Positions 1-9,585 of a stretch of 64,000 nt of DNA are shown one piece after another; within the stretch, counting starts at the first letter, position 1, and each line of letters opens with the position of its first letter. The notes beneath the pieces are model-generated. The model was given only the letters and a program-made list of their open reading frames with translations. It was not told where the DNA came from and made no database searches. Source of the DNA: an uncultured Saprospiraceae bacterium. Its GTDB lineage: Bacteria > Bacteroidota > Bacteroidia > Chitinophagales > Saprospiraceae. The stretch covers positions 62,001-126,000 of the forward strand of contig CAKZQC010000046.1 of NCBI GenBank assembly GCA_937139495.1. Reading direction: 5' to 3'. The position numbers were made by a program, and so were the translations under genes.

Positions 1-170
1 GCAAATATTAAACAAGAGAGTACTATTTTTTTGGAATATATTTTCATAGAATTCATATTGATAGTTAGGCGATTGCCTATTATAAAAAGATGGGGAACAT
101 ATGTTACGTTAACAATTAAGAAGATGCAAGTACTATCACTTTTGGTGTGTTAAGTAAGTGGACAAATAAA

Positions 171-204
171 AAAAGCCATTTTGCAGTACTGCAAAATGGC
201 TTTT
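171..204. terminator. terminator downstream of gldJ
   Basis: Perfect inverted repeat with 16-base arms (AAAAGCCATTTTGCAG and its complement) around a 2-base centre, with A/T runs at both ends, 36 bases after the gldJ stop. It should end the minus-strand gldJ transcript and could work in both directions. A smaller hairpin (TAGGC-GATT-GCCTA) lies at 66-79; nothing else was recognised in bases 1-170. Confidence 0.8.
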
Positions 205-239
205 GAATATATAATGTATTGTCGTAAGAACAATCGTTC

Positions 240-1757
240 TTAATAACGTCTCTTTGTTCTTTTCTTACCAGTGTTGAATTGGTTACCACCTTTGTCAAAG
301 TTTCCTCTAGGAGAACCTACACGAGTCATAGCACAACGGAATCCAATATAAGCACTTGATTTGTCTTCTTCCAAGAATCTACGAGCACCTGGAGACAACC
401 AATACGCTCTATCGTTCCAACCACCGCCTTTATAGACACGTGTTTTGTCAGACACTAGCGAGTGTTTTTCATAATCATAAACAGCTTCCGATTGTTTATC
501 ACCATCCATGTAGTTGATTACATTCGATAGTTGGAAGTTTCTGCGATTAGCGATTTCATCTGCATCCAATTCTTTGTATTTCAAGCGTCCTGGAGCGATA
601 GAATCACTTTCCATTTCTGGTTTGCCATCTGCATCCATAGATACTTCCATGAATACGTTACCACGCATTGGGTTCAAATCTTGTGTCTCTACATCCGACA
701 AAGTAGTAGAAGTCAATGGACGATAAACATCCTGTACCCATTCGTTGACATTACCAGCCATATTATATAGACCATAATCATTTGGTACATAAGATACAAC
801 AGGGGCTGTAATGTGTGCATTATCATTCAATGCACCAGCCATACCCATATAATCACCACGTCCACGCTTGAAGTTAGCCATCATCATACCTTGGTAATTG
901 CCATGTTGAGGGTAACGCATAGAAGTACCATTCCATGGATACAATCTACGATCAGTAATACGCTCATCTCTTACATAAGATTGGTTACCAATCAGTGCAA
1001 GTGCTGCATATTCCCATTCTGCCTCTGAAGGCAAACGGTAATCTGGCAATACGATACCATCTTCAAATTTAACAGCTCTTTCTTCGCCTGTAGATAAGTT
1101 TGTCTTAGGATTCTCGCCGGGGTTTGCGGTATATGCACCTGCCAAATAAGCGTCGGTATTAAAGTTTTTGGCTCCTTGCTGTGTTTCAATATCTGCTGCT
1201 TGAATTTTTCCATCTTCAATCAGAATCATCTCATTGACACGATCCGTTCTCCACTTACAGAATTCTTGTGCTTGCAACCAAGTAACCCCTACTACAGGAT
1301 AATCAAAATAGGCAGGGTGACGCAAATAGGTTTCTACGAAAGGCTCGTTATAAGAAAGCTCTTCTAACCATACTAAAGTATCAGGCAACGCCTTACGGTA
1401 AAGTTGTGGCATAGCATTGTGTACTCTATTGAGCCAAAACAAATATTCTAGATAAGCAACATTTGATACTTCTGATTCGTCCATATAAAAAGAGGAAACA
1501 GTAACACGACGAGGAAAGCCACGATAATCTTTCATGACATCTTCTTCGGTCTGTCCCATATTGAACGTACCACCCTCGATAAATACCAAGTTAGGACCAG
1601 TTTCCTGTCCTTCGTATTCAATAGGTTTCTCAAATCCTCCCCATTCAGGGTCATTATACTTCCAGCCAGTGGTACTTGAGCGGTTTTCTTTCTTGCTACA
1701 AGCGCCAAAGATAAGTACCATGATGCCGAGTGATGCAAACAAATTTAATTTCTTCAT
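240..1757 (-). CDS. gldJ: gliding motility / T9SS lipoprotein GldJ
   Basis: 505-residue lipoprotein. The N-terminus is a lipoprotein signal peptide with lipobox IFGAC (Cys20). Most of the rest (about 50-485) is a formylglycine-generating-enzyme/SUMF1 fold, seen in segments such as FIEGGTFNMG, DYRLPSEAEWEYAA, YGLYNMAGNVNEWVQD and GGGWNDRAYWLSPGARR near the end. GldJ and GldK share this fold without a known enzymatic role; GldJ is needed for gliding and T9SS stability in Flavobacterium. The nearby porU and porV match the known gldJ-porU-porV neighbourhood, which favours GldJ over GldK. A 7-bp hairpin (1783-1803) and a -7 type box (1824-1831) lie in the leader. A paralogous FGE-fold lipoprotein is the alternative. 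Confidence 0.85.
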   Translation of the reverse strand: MKKLNLFASLGIMVLIFGACSKKENRSSTTGWKYNDPEWGGFEKPIEYEGQETGPNLVFIEGGTFNMGQTEEDVMKDYRGFPRRVTVSSFYMDESEVSNVAYLEYLFWLNRVHNAMPQLYRKALPDTLVWLEELSYNEPFVETYLRHPAYFDYPVVGVTWLQAQEFCKWRTDRVNEMILIEDGKIQAADIETQQGAKNFNTDAYLAGAYTANPGENPKTNLSTGEERAVKFEDGIVLPDYRLPSEAEWEYAALALIGNQSYVRDERITDRRLYPWNGTSMRYPQHGNYQGMMMANFKRGRGDYMGMAGALNDNAHITAPVVSYVPNDYGLYNMAGNVNEWVQDVYRPLTSTTLSDVETQDLNPMRGNVFMEVSMDADGKPEMESDSIAPGRLKYKELDADEIANRRNFQLSNVINYMDGDKQSEAVYDYEKHSLVSDKTRVYKGGGWNDRAYWLSPGARRFLEEDKSSAYIGFRCAMTRVGSPRGNFDKGGNQFNTGKKRTKRRY

Positions 1758-1823
1758 TGCGAACTACGATTTTTTTTATTGAAAGCTGTCTTCAGAACAG
1801 CTTAATTCTTAATAAAAGGCAAA

Positions 1824-1831
1824 CAAATTTA
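1824..1831 (-). promoter_or_regulatory. possible -7 box for gldJ
   Basis: Read on the minus strand this is TAAATTTG, matching the Bacteroidota -7 consensus TAnnTTTG, about 67 bases upstream of the gldJ ATG. No convincing TTG/TTTG -33 element sits at the expected spacing, so the call is weak. Confidence 0.3.
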
Positions 1832-1891
1832 GTAAAAAAAACAAGGATTGGTCAGAAAAGCGATTCTTTTTATAGCGTCTAGGGCAGGATA

Positions 1892-2896
1892 TTACCTAAA
1901 TAGCCCCAAACAATCGTTGTAGCGGTTTTTATAGGCTGCTTTCTCGTTTTCAAAATTAAATAGTAGAGTAATTTCGTGTGCTCCTCCTGTGCTTCCTCCC
2001 AATGCCGAAACCGTCCAATCATAACTGTACGCCACTTTCAGCATTCCTTTTTGTATTCCTACCATCAATATAACGGCATCGGCATTCGTAAAAGTATGTC
2101 GAAACCAAATTCCACCCAAAAATAATTGATATTTGACGTAAGCCCCTACATTTAATTGTTGGCTTCGCCCCTCCTTGTACCAAAGTAAGTTTGGTGATAT
2201 AAACGAGGAAGCACGTCTTTTATTATTGGAATTGCCAATTTTTATTTGACTCCCTGCCTGAAAAGAAAAACCTACTGGCAATTCGTCTGTACCTTCTCCA
2301 TTTGCACCCATCAAGCTCTCATTGGGAGCATTGAGATGACGCAACGAAAAGCCTGCAAAAAAGTAAGCTGTATTGACCAAAAAACCTGGAGAAAAATCTA
2401 AATACGTGCGGCTGTTGGTTCCTGCCAATTCTTGTGTACTATTGGGTACACCTTGTGCATTGCTAGTACCTGTCACCAAATCTAGCTGATCCAAAAACAC
2501 TAGTTTGTTCCAATTGAGACGTTGACTAACAATACTAGCGTCGAACCCTACTCGAATATAAGAATTCTTGTCAAACCTAATATCGTACACATATAAGCCA
2601 CTGAGACGAACACTACTGTACAAGCCGCCTGCTGCTACATCTCCTTCCGCCCGAAAGCCAAAACTACTATTCATCTTGCTAAAATATTGGCTATAGCCTG
2701 CCGAAAATGTTTGATAGGCATTCGGTATATTCGGCCATTGGTTCCGATAGCTCAACTGAATAACAGGAGCTTCGACCAAGCCAGCAAAAGCAGGATTGAG
2801 CTGCATCGGGGCAGCATAATATTGACTATAAATAGGCTGTTGTGCCCAAAGTATCGTTTGATAAAAAAGACACCCAATAAAAAATATTTTTTTCAT
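1892..2896 (-). CDS. PorP/SprF family T9SS outer-membrane protein
   Basis: 334-residue predicted outer-membrane beta-barrel with a signal peptide ending near WAQ. The mature start (QPIYSQYYAAPMQLNPAFAG) is the hallmark of the PorP/SprF family, and the rest shows alternating hydrophobic strands and an aromatic-rich C-terminus. Family members either belong to the T9SS trans-envelope complex (PorP) or are dedicated partners that help secrete and attach type B sorting-domain proteins (SprF with SprB). It lies 134 bases upstream of gldJ on the same strand and may be co-transcribed. A 2075-residue type B substrate is encoded far away at 49-55 kb. From sequence alone it cannot be decided whether this is the core PorP or a SprF-like paralog. 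Confidence 0.85.
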   Translation of the reverse strand: MKKIFFIGCLFYQTILWAQQPIYSQYYAAPMQLNPAFAGLVEAPVIQLSYRNQWPNIPNAYQTFSAGYSQYFSKMNSSFGFRAEGDVAAGGLYSSVRLSGLYVYDIRFDKNSYIRVGFDASIVSQRLNWNKLVFLDQLDLVTGTSNAQGVPNSTQELAGTNSRTYLDFSPGFLVNTAYFFAGFSLRHLNAPNESLMGANGEGTDELPVGFSFQAGSQIKIGNSNNKRRASSFISPNLLWYKEGRSQQLNVGAYVKYQLFLGGIWFRHTFTNADAVILMVGIQKGMLKVAYSYDWTVSALGGSTGGAHEITLLFNFENEKAAYKNRYNDCLGLFR

Positions 2897-3532
2897 GCGT
2901 TATTTTGTACTAAATATGAGTGCTACAAGCAATCCGCTAGAAGGAAGTTTGAAAGTTTTATTAAAAAAAACGACATCGGACATCAACACTTTGTATAAAC
3001 TGCCCGTTCTACCAAAACTATACACAAAGTTATTTCAAAAAAACGAAACAGGCAATAAGTATCTAATTAGATTATTCACAGACGCTTATTTCTCTTCTAT
3101 AACAACGTATCATTTTTCTACTTTATGGTGTAACCTCTACACAAATACATTTTATTGTTGGTTCTACACGCCTCCAAAGCTATTTATTAACATCTTTTTA
3201 AGATGTCCTTAGTTATTAATTATATACTAATTGTTGCCTTTAGCAGCAATAGTGGGTTACGTTTTGTTGACTTAGTTCATTAATAAGACCTCACCTACTT
3301 TATTTGCTAATAGCCTGAACTCCTATTAGCCTGCATTTTTATTTTTAGTTCTCTAATCATATCTATTCAGTAATTAGTATATCATTGATAATAGACTGCT
3401 AAACAGCCAACAAAAGATTTTGTATCTTTGTTTATCATCGAATATTGGTTTGCTAAACCACGCAATATACCTAACTATACTAGGATTTCGTGCTCAATAT
3501 CATTGTTCGCTACACCTAAAAAAGAAAAATAT
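2897..3532. other. intergenic region, divergent porP-like / porU
   Basis: 636-base AT-rich gap between divergent genes. Short open frames here have no recognisable protein character. The only signal I can support is the -7 type box at 3423-3430. No inverted repeat or RNA gene was recognised. Confidence 0.6.
3423..3430 (+). promoter_or_regulatory. -7 box, candidate porU promoter
   Basis: TATCTTTG matches TAnnTTTG and lies 103 bases upstream of the porU ATG. No clear TTG -33 element is seen at 17-23 bases upstream. If used, transcription would begin near 3437, so a TTG at 3428 could not be the start codon. Confidence 0.4.
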
Positions 3533-6500
3533 ATGCTTGCTACACTTTTTAGAGCAACCTTGCTAGTATGTTTCGCTAGTAGTACCCTGCTTGCACAAGA
3601 CTATTCTCAAAATATCGAAATTGATTGGACTCCTACCACCAAGCAATTGAAAATAGGCGAAAATCAAGAGATTCGTTATTTACATTTTGAAGATGCCGAT
3701 TATGACCAATCTGCACCACAAATCCCTATCTTTTCTAAGCAACTCGACTTACGAACTTATGGTACGCTTACCGCTCGATTGGTCAACGACCAATACGCCC
3801 CCCTCGACGATACCAAAGATATTGACCTCAGTGACATAAAAACCACTATTGAAATTGGAACAGCAGCTAGTTTTGCCCACAAAAAACCTGTGGGTGTCTA
3901 TTACTTTGTGCCTATTCGCAAGAATCCAACTACAGGAGTCTATGAGAAATTGGTACAAGCGGAGGTACAAATCCAAGTAACCGCTCAAGCAAATCCTTAT
4001 ACTGGTGGCACGGCACGTAATGTGTTCAATACGACAGTTAGTCAATTGAGCGATGGCGCGATTTACAAAATATCTATCGAAAAAACAGGCGTACATAAAA
4101 TTGACTATAAACTACTTCAAGATTTGGGCGTAGATGTGGATAATATTGACCCGCGCAAAATTCAGATACTTGGTAACGGTGGCGAAGCTCTCCCAGAACG
4201 CATGACTACATTTGTACCTGATGATTTGGTCGAAAATTCGATTGAAATAATAGGCGAAAATGATGGTAGTTTTGATGCCAATGATTATATCCTTTTTTAT
4301 GGTATTGGCACCAAGACTTGGAATTACGATAGAGGAACAAAAGTATTTACGCACAGTACAAACGTTTATACAGACAAAAGCCACTACTTTATCAAGATAG
4401 CCAACACCAACGGCAAACGTATCGTTAGCCGTGCTTCGGCACCAAATGCTACCTATACGACCAATGCGTACGATGCCTTGGCACACCACGAAGTAGATGA
4501 AATCAACCTAATGGAGCAAGAATTTGCACTTCCTCCTTCAGGGAGAGTTTGGTATGGCGAAGCGTTTCGTATCACTCGAAACCGCTCGTTTCCATTCAAT
4601 TTCAGCAACCGCATAGAGTCGGAGCCTATCAACGTCTATAGTGATTTGGCTGCCCGTGTATTTACCAACGGTAGTGCTACACTGAGTGTCAATGGCACGT
4701 TGATGGATACCAAATCTACTCCTAGTACAACTGTATATATCTATACAGACTACGCCAAAACGGTACGTTTTTCCAATAAAAGTCCTATCGTAACAGGGCA
4801 AAATGTAAATGTCGATATTGGATTTAATCACAGTGCAAGCGATGCCGAAATGTGGCTCAATTATTTGACCATACACGCTCGTTGTCAACTTTCGTTCAAT
4901 GGTGCACAGTTACCATTTAGAGATACTCGTTCGTTTGGGTATCCTGTAGCTAATTATGTAATAAATAATGGTGAAAATGCTACCGTTTGGGATATTACAG
5001 AACCTACAAATGCTGTGTTGCAACAAAAAACAGGTAGTGGTACTAGTACTTTTGGAGCGGATGCGACCATCAATAGAGAGTTCATAGCATTCGACAACAG
5101 TCAACTATACACCCCTCTAGCCGTAGGCAGTGTGGCGAACCAAAACTTGCACGGAACGACGACTCCTCCTCAAGCTATTTTTGTTTGTCATTCTTCGTTG
5201 AGAGATCAAGCAGAACGATTGGCGGCACACCGTCGTAGTCATAGTAACATGACTGTTGATGTAGTCAATGTAGAAGATATTTACAACGAATTTTCGTCTG
5301 GCAATGAAGACATTACTGCTATTCGTAACTTCTGTCGTATGCTATATGCTAGAGAAAACCCTAGCAATGAATTTACACACATCTTATTATTTGGTTTGGG
5401 TACATTTGATTACAAATCATTGGGTAACGGTAGAGATGCAAGTAATAATCCAAACTTAGTGCCTCTGTACCAAACGCCACAATCGTTGCACCCGATTAGC
5501 ACCTACACCTCCGATGATTATTTCACACTGCTGGATTCTACCGAAAGTATGGGTGCATTTGGGTTATTGGATTTGGCAGTAGGTCGATTGCCTGCGGCTA
5601 ATATCACAGAAGCAACCACAATGGTCGATAAGATAATTGACTATGACACCAACCCAGATGCTATGGCAGATTGGTACAACCGCTTGTTGTTTATAGCCGA
5701 TGATGGCGACAACAACTTACACTTCAATGATGCAGAAGGTATCATTAGGACTTCTGAGTATAGAGATAGCACCTACAATATCGAAAAAATATACATTGAT
5801 GCCTTTCGCAGAGTGAGTACTTCTGGGGGTAGCCGCTATCCTGATGCCAAAAATGCCCTATTAGATGCCATTTTCAAAGGCTCTTTTGTCGTTAATTATT
5901 TAGGACATGGTGGCGACAACGGCTGGACACAAGAGCGTATTTTCACAAGTGCCGATATTAGCAACTTGACCAACAGTAAAGAATTACCTTTATTCATTAC
6001 CGCTACTTGTTCATTTGGTCCACATGATGACCCCAATACAGTATCGGCTGGTGAGCTATTGCTACTGAACCCCAATGGCGGTGCGGTTTCATTATTCACC
6101 ACTGTGCGAGTGGTGATTGCTTCGCACAATGAGCGTTTGGTCAACAATACCTTCAATGTCATTTTTACACCGAAGGCTAACGGACAGATGCCAACTACGG
6201 GCGAAGTGATGTTGTTTGCCAAAAATAATGCTGCAATCAATCCGCCTACCAACTCTAGAAAATATGCTTTGTTGGGTGATCCTACCATGACATTAGCCTA
6301 CCCTACCTACGATGTCAATACGACCAAAATCAATGGTAACACCGTAGGCAGTATTGATACAATCAAGGCACTGCAACGAGTAACGATAGAAGGGGAAATT
6401 GTCGATAATAACGGCAATAAAATATCGAACTTTAATGGTCTTATTTACCCAACAGTATTTGACAAAGAGGACAAACTATACACGCTAGGAAATGACAATA

Positions 6501-7414
6501 GTAGTTATGTAGATGATTTCTTGTTGCGCAAAAAAATTATATTCAAAGGTCAAGCGAGCGTAGTCAATGGCAACTTTAGTTTCACGTTTGTAGTACCCAA
6601 AGATATTAATTATACAATCGGACAAGGAAAAATATCTTATTATGCAAGTGATGGAGTGAGTTTAGATGCTCATGGATATTATAATAAACTATTGGTAGGT
6701 GGTTCGGATAACAATGCTGTAGCGGACAACACCCCACCAGAAGTATTGGTTTATATGAATACAGAAGAGTTTGCACGAGGAGGACTAACCGACAAAAACC
6801 CTACCTTGTTAGCCAAACTCTATGACGAAAACGGCATCAACACCGTCGGAAATAGTATCGGGCATGATTTGGCAGGTACCTTGACCACCAAAGAAGGCGT
6901 AGTAGAAACGTATATACTAAACGATTTTTACACCTCCACTACTGATGATTACACTAAAGGGACGATTCGTTACCCCCTCAAAGATTTGCCCGTCGGGCTA
7001 CACCACATCAAGGTAAAAGCATGGGACACGTACAATAACCCCGGTGAAGGAGATACTGAATTTTTAGTCGCAGAATCTGCCGATTTAGCACTCAAACACG
7101 TGTTGAATTATCCAAACCCGTTCACAACTTCTACCAATTTTCAGTTTGAACACAATTACCCTTACCAAGACTTGGAGATACAAGTGCAAGTCTATACCGT
7201 CTCTGGCAAGTTGGTCAAAACCATATTGCAAGATGTATATGCCGAGACCAACACAGGATATCGTGTGAGTGATATACACTGGAATGGACTAGACGACTAT
7301 GGCGACCGACTAGGCAAAGGTGTCTATATCTACAAAATACAAGTACAAGCTGCTGGCACAACTGATGCAAGCAAGCAGGTAAGTGAATTTGAAAAATTGG
7401 TTATCTTAAAATAA
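3533..7414 (+). CDS. porU: type IX secretion system sortase PorU
   Basis: 1293-residue secreted cysteine peptidase of the gingipain (C25) family. PorU is the surface sortase that removes T9SS C-terminal signals and transfers cargo to A-LPS. I chose the ATG at 3533 because it opens directly into a signal peptide (MLATLFRATLLVCFASS...LLAQ); the longer TTG frame from 3428 adds non-signal sequence. Catalytic His lies in NYLGHGGDNGW (about residue 791) and catalytic Cys in FITATCSFG (about 825). The C-terminus (NYPNPF ... GKGVYIYKIQV) resembles a T9SS C-terminal domain, as is usual for PorU. porV follows after 368 bases, and a strong hairpin right after the stop implies porV is separately transcribed. 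Confidence 0.93.
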   Translation: MLATLFRATLLVCFASSTLLAQDYSQNIEIDWTPTTKQLKIGENQEIRYLHFEDADYDQSAPQIPIFSKQLDLRTYGTLTARLVNDQYAPLDDTKDIDLSDIKTTIEIGTAASFAHKKPVGVYYFVPIRKNPTTGVYEKLVQAEVQIQVTAQANPYTGGTARNVFNTTVSQLSDGAIYKISIEKTGVHKIDYKLLQDLGVDVDNIDPRKIQILGNGGEALPERMTTFVPDDLVENSIEIIGENDGSFDANDYILFYGIGTKTWNYDRGTKVFTHSTNVYTDKSHYFIKIANTNGKRIVSRASAPNATYTTNAYDALAHHEVDEINLMEQEFALPPSGRVWYGEAFRITRNRSFPFNFSNRIESEPINVYSDLAARVFTNGSATLSVNGTLMDTKSTPSTTVYIYTDYAKTVRFSNKSPIVTGQNVNVDIGFNHSASDAEMWLNYLTIHARCQLSFNGAQLPFRDTRSFGYPVANYVINNGENATVWDITEPTNAVLQQKTGSGTSTFGADATINREFIAFDNSQLYTPLAVGSVANQNLHGTTTPPQAIFVCHSSLRDQAERLAAHRRSHSNMTVDVVNVEDIYNEFSSGNEDITAIRNFCRMLYARENPSNEFTHILLFGLGTFDYKSLGNGRDASNNPNLVPLYQTPQSLHPISTYTSDDYFTLLDSTESMGAFGLLDLAVGRLPAANITEATTMVDKIIDYDTNPDAMADWYNRLLFIADDGDNNLHFNDAEGIIRTSEYRDSTYNIEKIYIDAFRRVSTSGGSRYPDAKNALLDAIFKGSFVVNYLGHGGDNGWTQERIFTSADISNLTNSKELPLFITATCSFGPHDDPNTVSAGELLLLNPNGGAVSLFTTVRVVIASHNERLVNNTFNVIFTPKANGQMPTTGEVMLFAKNNAAINPPTNSRKYALLGDPTMTLAYPTYDVNTTKINGNTVGSIDTIKALQRVTIEGEIVDNNGNKISNFNGLIYPTVFDKEDKLYTLGNDNSSYVDDFLLRKKIIFKGQASVVNGNFSFTFVVPKDINYTIGQGKISYYASDGVSLDAHGYYNKLLVGGSDNNAVADNTPPEVLVYMNTEEFARGGLTDKNPTLLAKLYDENGINTVGNSIGHDLAGTLTTKEGVVETYILNDFYTSTTDDYTKGTIRYPLKDLPVGLHHIKVKAWDTYNNPGEGDTEFLVAESADLALKHVLNYPNPFTTSTNFQFEHNYPYQDLEIQVQVYTVSGKLVKTILQDVYAETNTGYRVSDIHWNGLDDYGDRLGKGVYIYKIQVQAAGTTDASKQVSEFEKLVILK

Positions 7415-7418
7415 ACAA

Positions 7419-7449
7419 AATGCACCTGAATCATAGATTCAGGTGCATT
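7419..7449 (+). terminator. terminator after porU
   Basis: Perfect 14-base inverted repeat (AATGCACCTGAATC, loop ATA, complement) starting 5 bases after the porU stop. The right arm is not followed by a long T run, so termination may be partial. Confidence 0.65.
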
Positions 7450-7782
7450 CCAATTAACCAAATGCTTTTAACTAAATTTAACACCTAAATAATATTTTTG
7501 TACCTTTGTTTGGTTACTGTCCTATGCTGTGCTTTCTATGTTGAGTTGTCTATCAGCTAGAAGTATAAACCTAACAAAGACAACTATTTAATTCTTAATA
7601 AAAAGGACTATCCTAAACATATCTGTATGTAATTATCTTTACTTTTAAGAATCGTATGGAGCTGCTCGCACAACTTACCACGAAGTGTGCTTGTTTAGCC
7701 CATTACTATTATCACAACCAAAGTCTTTTGTTGAGTGCTGCTTGCAATTCATTTTTTAGAGCATTCATAAAAGCAAAAAAAG
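7450..7782. other. leader region upstream of porV
   Basis: About 330 AT-rich bases. A TACCTTTG box at 7501-7508 fits the Bacteroidota -7 consensus and is the best promoter candidate for porV, implying a leader of about 270 bases. The open frame in this stretch (from 7656) overlaps the porV start and has no recognisable features. Confidence 0.4.
7501..7508 (+). promoter_or_regulatory. -7 box, candidate porV promoter
   Basis: TACCTTTG is an exact fit to TAnnTTTG. No TTG was found at the usual distance upstream. It is placed after the porU terminator and before porV, where a promoter is expected. Confidence 0.35.
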
Positions 7783-9099
7783 ATGTACAAAAAATTTATT
7801 TATATGAGAATTCAAATCATACAGCACTGTCTCATGGCAGTAACCATATTCACTTCCCTAGTGGGTACCGTATCTGCTCAAAGTACAGGTACGATTGATT
7901 GCCCTTTTGCGGGTCGCTCTGCCGATGGCTCGGACTGTAATGGTACTATTATTACAGCCGTTCCTTTTTTGCGTATTGTTCCAGATGCTCGTTTTGGGGC
8001 GTTAGGCGATGCGGGCATCGCGATGTCTGCCGATGCTAACTCTATGCACTTCAATGCGGCAAATCTTACCTTTGCTCAAAAAGACTTGAGCGTATCGACT
8101 ACCTTCACTCCTTGGTTGAGAGCATTGGGTCTCAACGATGTATTTTTGGCGTATTTGTCAGGCTACAAGCACATTGACCACGAACAAACAATCGGTGCTA
8201 GTTTGCGTTATTTTTCTTTGGGTCAAATCCAATATACCGATGATCAAGGCAATCCGCTACAAACCGTTCGTCCCAATGAATTTGAATTTGCTTTTGCTTA
8301 TTCTCGTAAGTTAGGCAAAGAGTTTTCGGCTGGATTGACTGCCAAATATATCTTCTCCAACTTGGGGCAAGGAACTGTATCAGGAGGCGAAACAATGCGT
8401 CCTGCACACGGATTTGCAGCTGATTTGTCGTTTATGTACCGCAAGGAGCTTAAGATTCAAGAGAAAGATGCCATTTTGGGCATTGGTTTAGCTTTCACCA
8501 ACTTAGGTACCAAACTATCCTATACACAATCTGCCAATAGAGATTATATCCCTGCCAACTTAGGTTTGGGCTTCTCGTTTGAGTACAATTTTGACGAATA
8601 TAACTCTATTACAGTAGGTTTTGATATTAATAAATTGATGGTTCCTACTCCGATACCTCGTAGTCTGTATGACGAAGATGGCAATCTGGTAACAGATAAT
8701 AATGGCAATACGATAGAAAACCCAGATTATGATGCCGATGGCAATAGTGTACCTGACTACAAAGAACAATCTGTACCTGCTTCTATCTTCTCTTCCTTTG
8801 GCGATGCACCTGGTGGAGCTGGCGAAGAGCTTTCGGAGTTGATGTATTCGATTGGTATCGAATATTGGTACAACAAGCAATTTGCAGTACGTGTCGGACA
8901 CTACAACGAACACCAATTCAAAGGTAACCGTAAATTTTTCACGGTTGGTTTAGGCTTGCGTTACAAGATTTTCAATATCAATTTCTCGTACTTGATTCCA
9001 TCACAGGCTGGACAAAGAAACCCACTAGACAATACGTTGCGTTTCTCGCTAATGTTTGACTTTGGCGATGCCCCTACCAAGAAAAGAAAAGTAAAATAA
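7783..9099 (+). CDS. porV: T9SS outer-membrane protein PorV
   Basis: 438-residue FadL-like beta-barrel. PorV shuttles T9SS cargo from the SprA/Sov translocon to PorU for sorting. After the signal peptide (cleavage near VSAQS) comes the family signature ITAVPFLRIVPDARFGALGD followed by AMSADANSMHFNAANL. A Cys pair sits just before it (CPFAGRSADGSDC), and a Gly/Asp/Asn-rich loop is found at about residues 295-325. An alternative ATG 21 bases downstream (MRIQII) gives a shorter signal peptide. The downstream lipoprotein gene overlaps the stop by one base, so they form a translationally coupled pair. Confidence 0.93.
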   Translation: MYKKFIYMRIQIIQHCLMAVTIFTSLVGTVSAQSTGTIDCPFAGRSADGSDCNGTIITAVPFLRIVPDARFGALGDAGIAMSADANSMHFNAANLTFAQKDLSVSTTFTPWLRALGLNDVFLAYLSGYKHIDHEQTIGASLRYFSLGQIQYTDDQGNPLQTVRPNEFEFAFAYSRKLGKEFSAGLTAKYIFSNLGQGTVSGGETMRPAHGFAADLSFMYRKELKIQEKDAILGIGLAFTNLGTKLSYTQSANRDYIPANLGLGFSFEYNFDEYNSITVGFDINKLMVPTPIPRSLYDEDGNLVTDNNGNTIENPDYDADGNSVPDYKEQSVPASIFSSFGDAPGGAGEELSELMYSIGIEYWYNKQFAVRVGHYNEHQFKGNRKFFTVGLGLRYKIFNINFSYLIPSQAGQRNPLDNTLRFSLMFDFGDAPTKKRKVK

Positions 9100-9503
9100 T
9101 GAAGTGTTTTATAGTGCTAGCGATGACCAGCTTATTGCTGCTGCTGCAAAGCTGCAGCAAAGAAAAAAAGGCTAGAATTTATCTACAAAACGAGACAAAA
9201 TGTGTTCTTAGTGAAGTAGAAGCCTTTTTTGCAAAAGAAGATTCTGTGGGCAATGTCATGCAAACACTGAAAGGATTCAGCCTAGCAGCCAAACAAGAAG
9301 CCTACTTGGAAGTCCTGCCTAATACGTATAGCTACATTCGTTATACTTGCACTTGCGAGGAAGGAAAAGAAGAGCGCTTTGAGCAGCGTTTTGCTACACA
9401 AAACCTAGCTACTTCGGCACAAATGTTCAATCTGTCCCTCAATTGCTCTAGCCAAGACATTCGCAATATAAAAAAAGGCGAATGGGTGGATATGAGCTAT
9501 TGA
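9099..9503 (+). CDS. small lipoprotein coupled to porV
   Basis: 134-residue lipoprotein with a typical signal (MKCFIVLAMTSLLLLLQSC, Cys19). The mature part has no family I recognise; it has three or four further Cys, including a CTC pair near residue 88. Its ATG overlaps the porV stop codon (TAATG), so translation is likely coupled and the product may act with PorV at the outer membrane. That link is inference from position only. A terminator follows 27 bases later. Confidence 0.75.
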   Translation: MKCFIVLAMTSLLLLLQSCSKEKKARIYLQNETKCVLSEVEAFFAKEDSVGNVMQTLKGFSLAAKQEAYLEVLPNTYSYIRYTCTCEEGKEERFEQRFATQNLATSAQMFNLSLNCSSQDIRNIKKGEWVDMSY

Positions 9504-9530
9504 TACCAACACAAAAAGACTAAAAATAGA

Positions 9531-9573
9531 AAGGCGACAAAACACTACTACTGTGTTTTATCGCCTTCTTTTT
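9531..9573. terminator. shared terminator between convergent genes
   Basis: Inverted repeat AAGGCGACAAAACAC / GTGTTTTATCGCCTT (one mismatch) at 9531-9567, followed by a T-rich run. It closes the porV operon and probably also serves the nucleotidyltransferase gene converging from the right. Confidence 0.8.
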
Positions 9574-9585
9574 TACAGGTACTAC

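Noticed and set aside
116..298. 60-codon minus-strand frame near the left end
   Set aside because: It overlaps the gldJ 3' end and spans the terminator hairpin.
2895..3212. 105-codon plus-strand frame between the PorP-like and porU genes
   Set aside because: Composition matches AT-rich intergenic DNA, no signal or family, and the frame overlaps the start of the PorP-like gene.
3428..3532. TTG start 105 bases upstream of porU
   Set aside because: The extension lacks signal-peptide character and a -7 box overlaps the TTG.
1802..7603. TTAATTCTTAATAAAA present both near gldJ (1802) and upstream of porV (7588)
   Set aside because: A 16-base match made almost only of A and T is expected several times by chance in 64 kb of AT-rich DNA, and the two are in different orientation to their genes.
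7656..7898. 80-codon frame overlapping the porV start
   Set aside because: Out of frame with porV, no family, and it would put a gene across a clear signal-peptide start.
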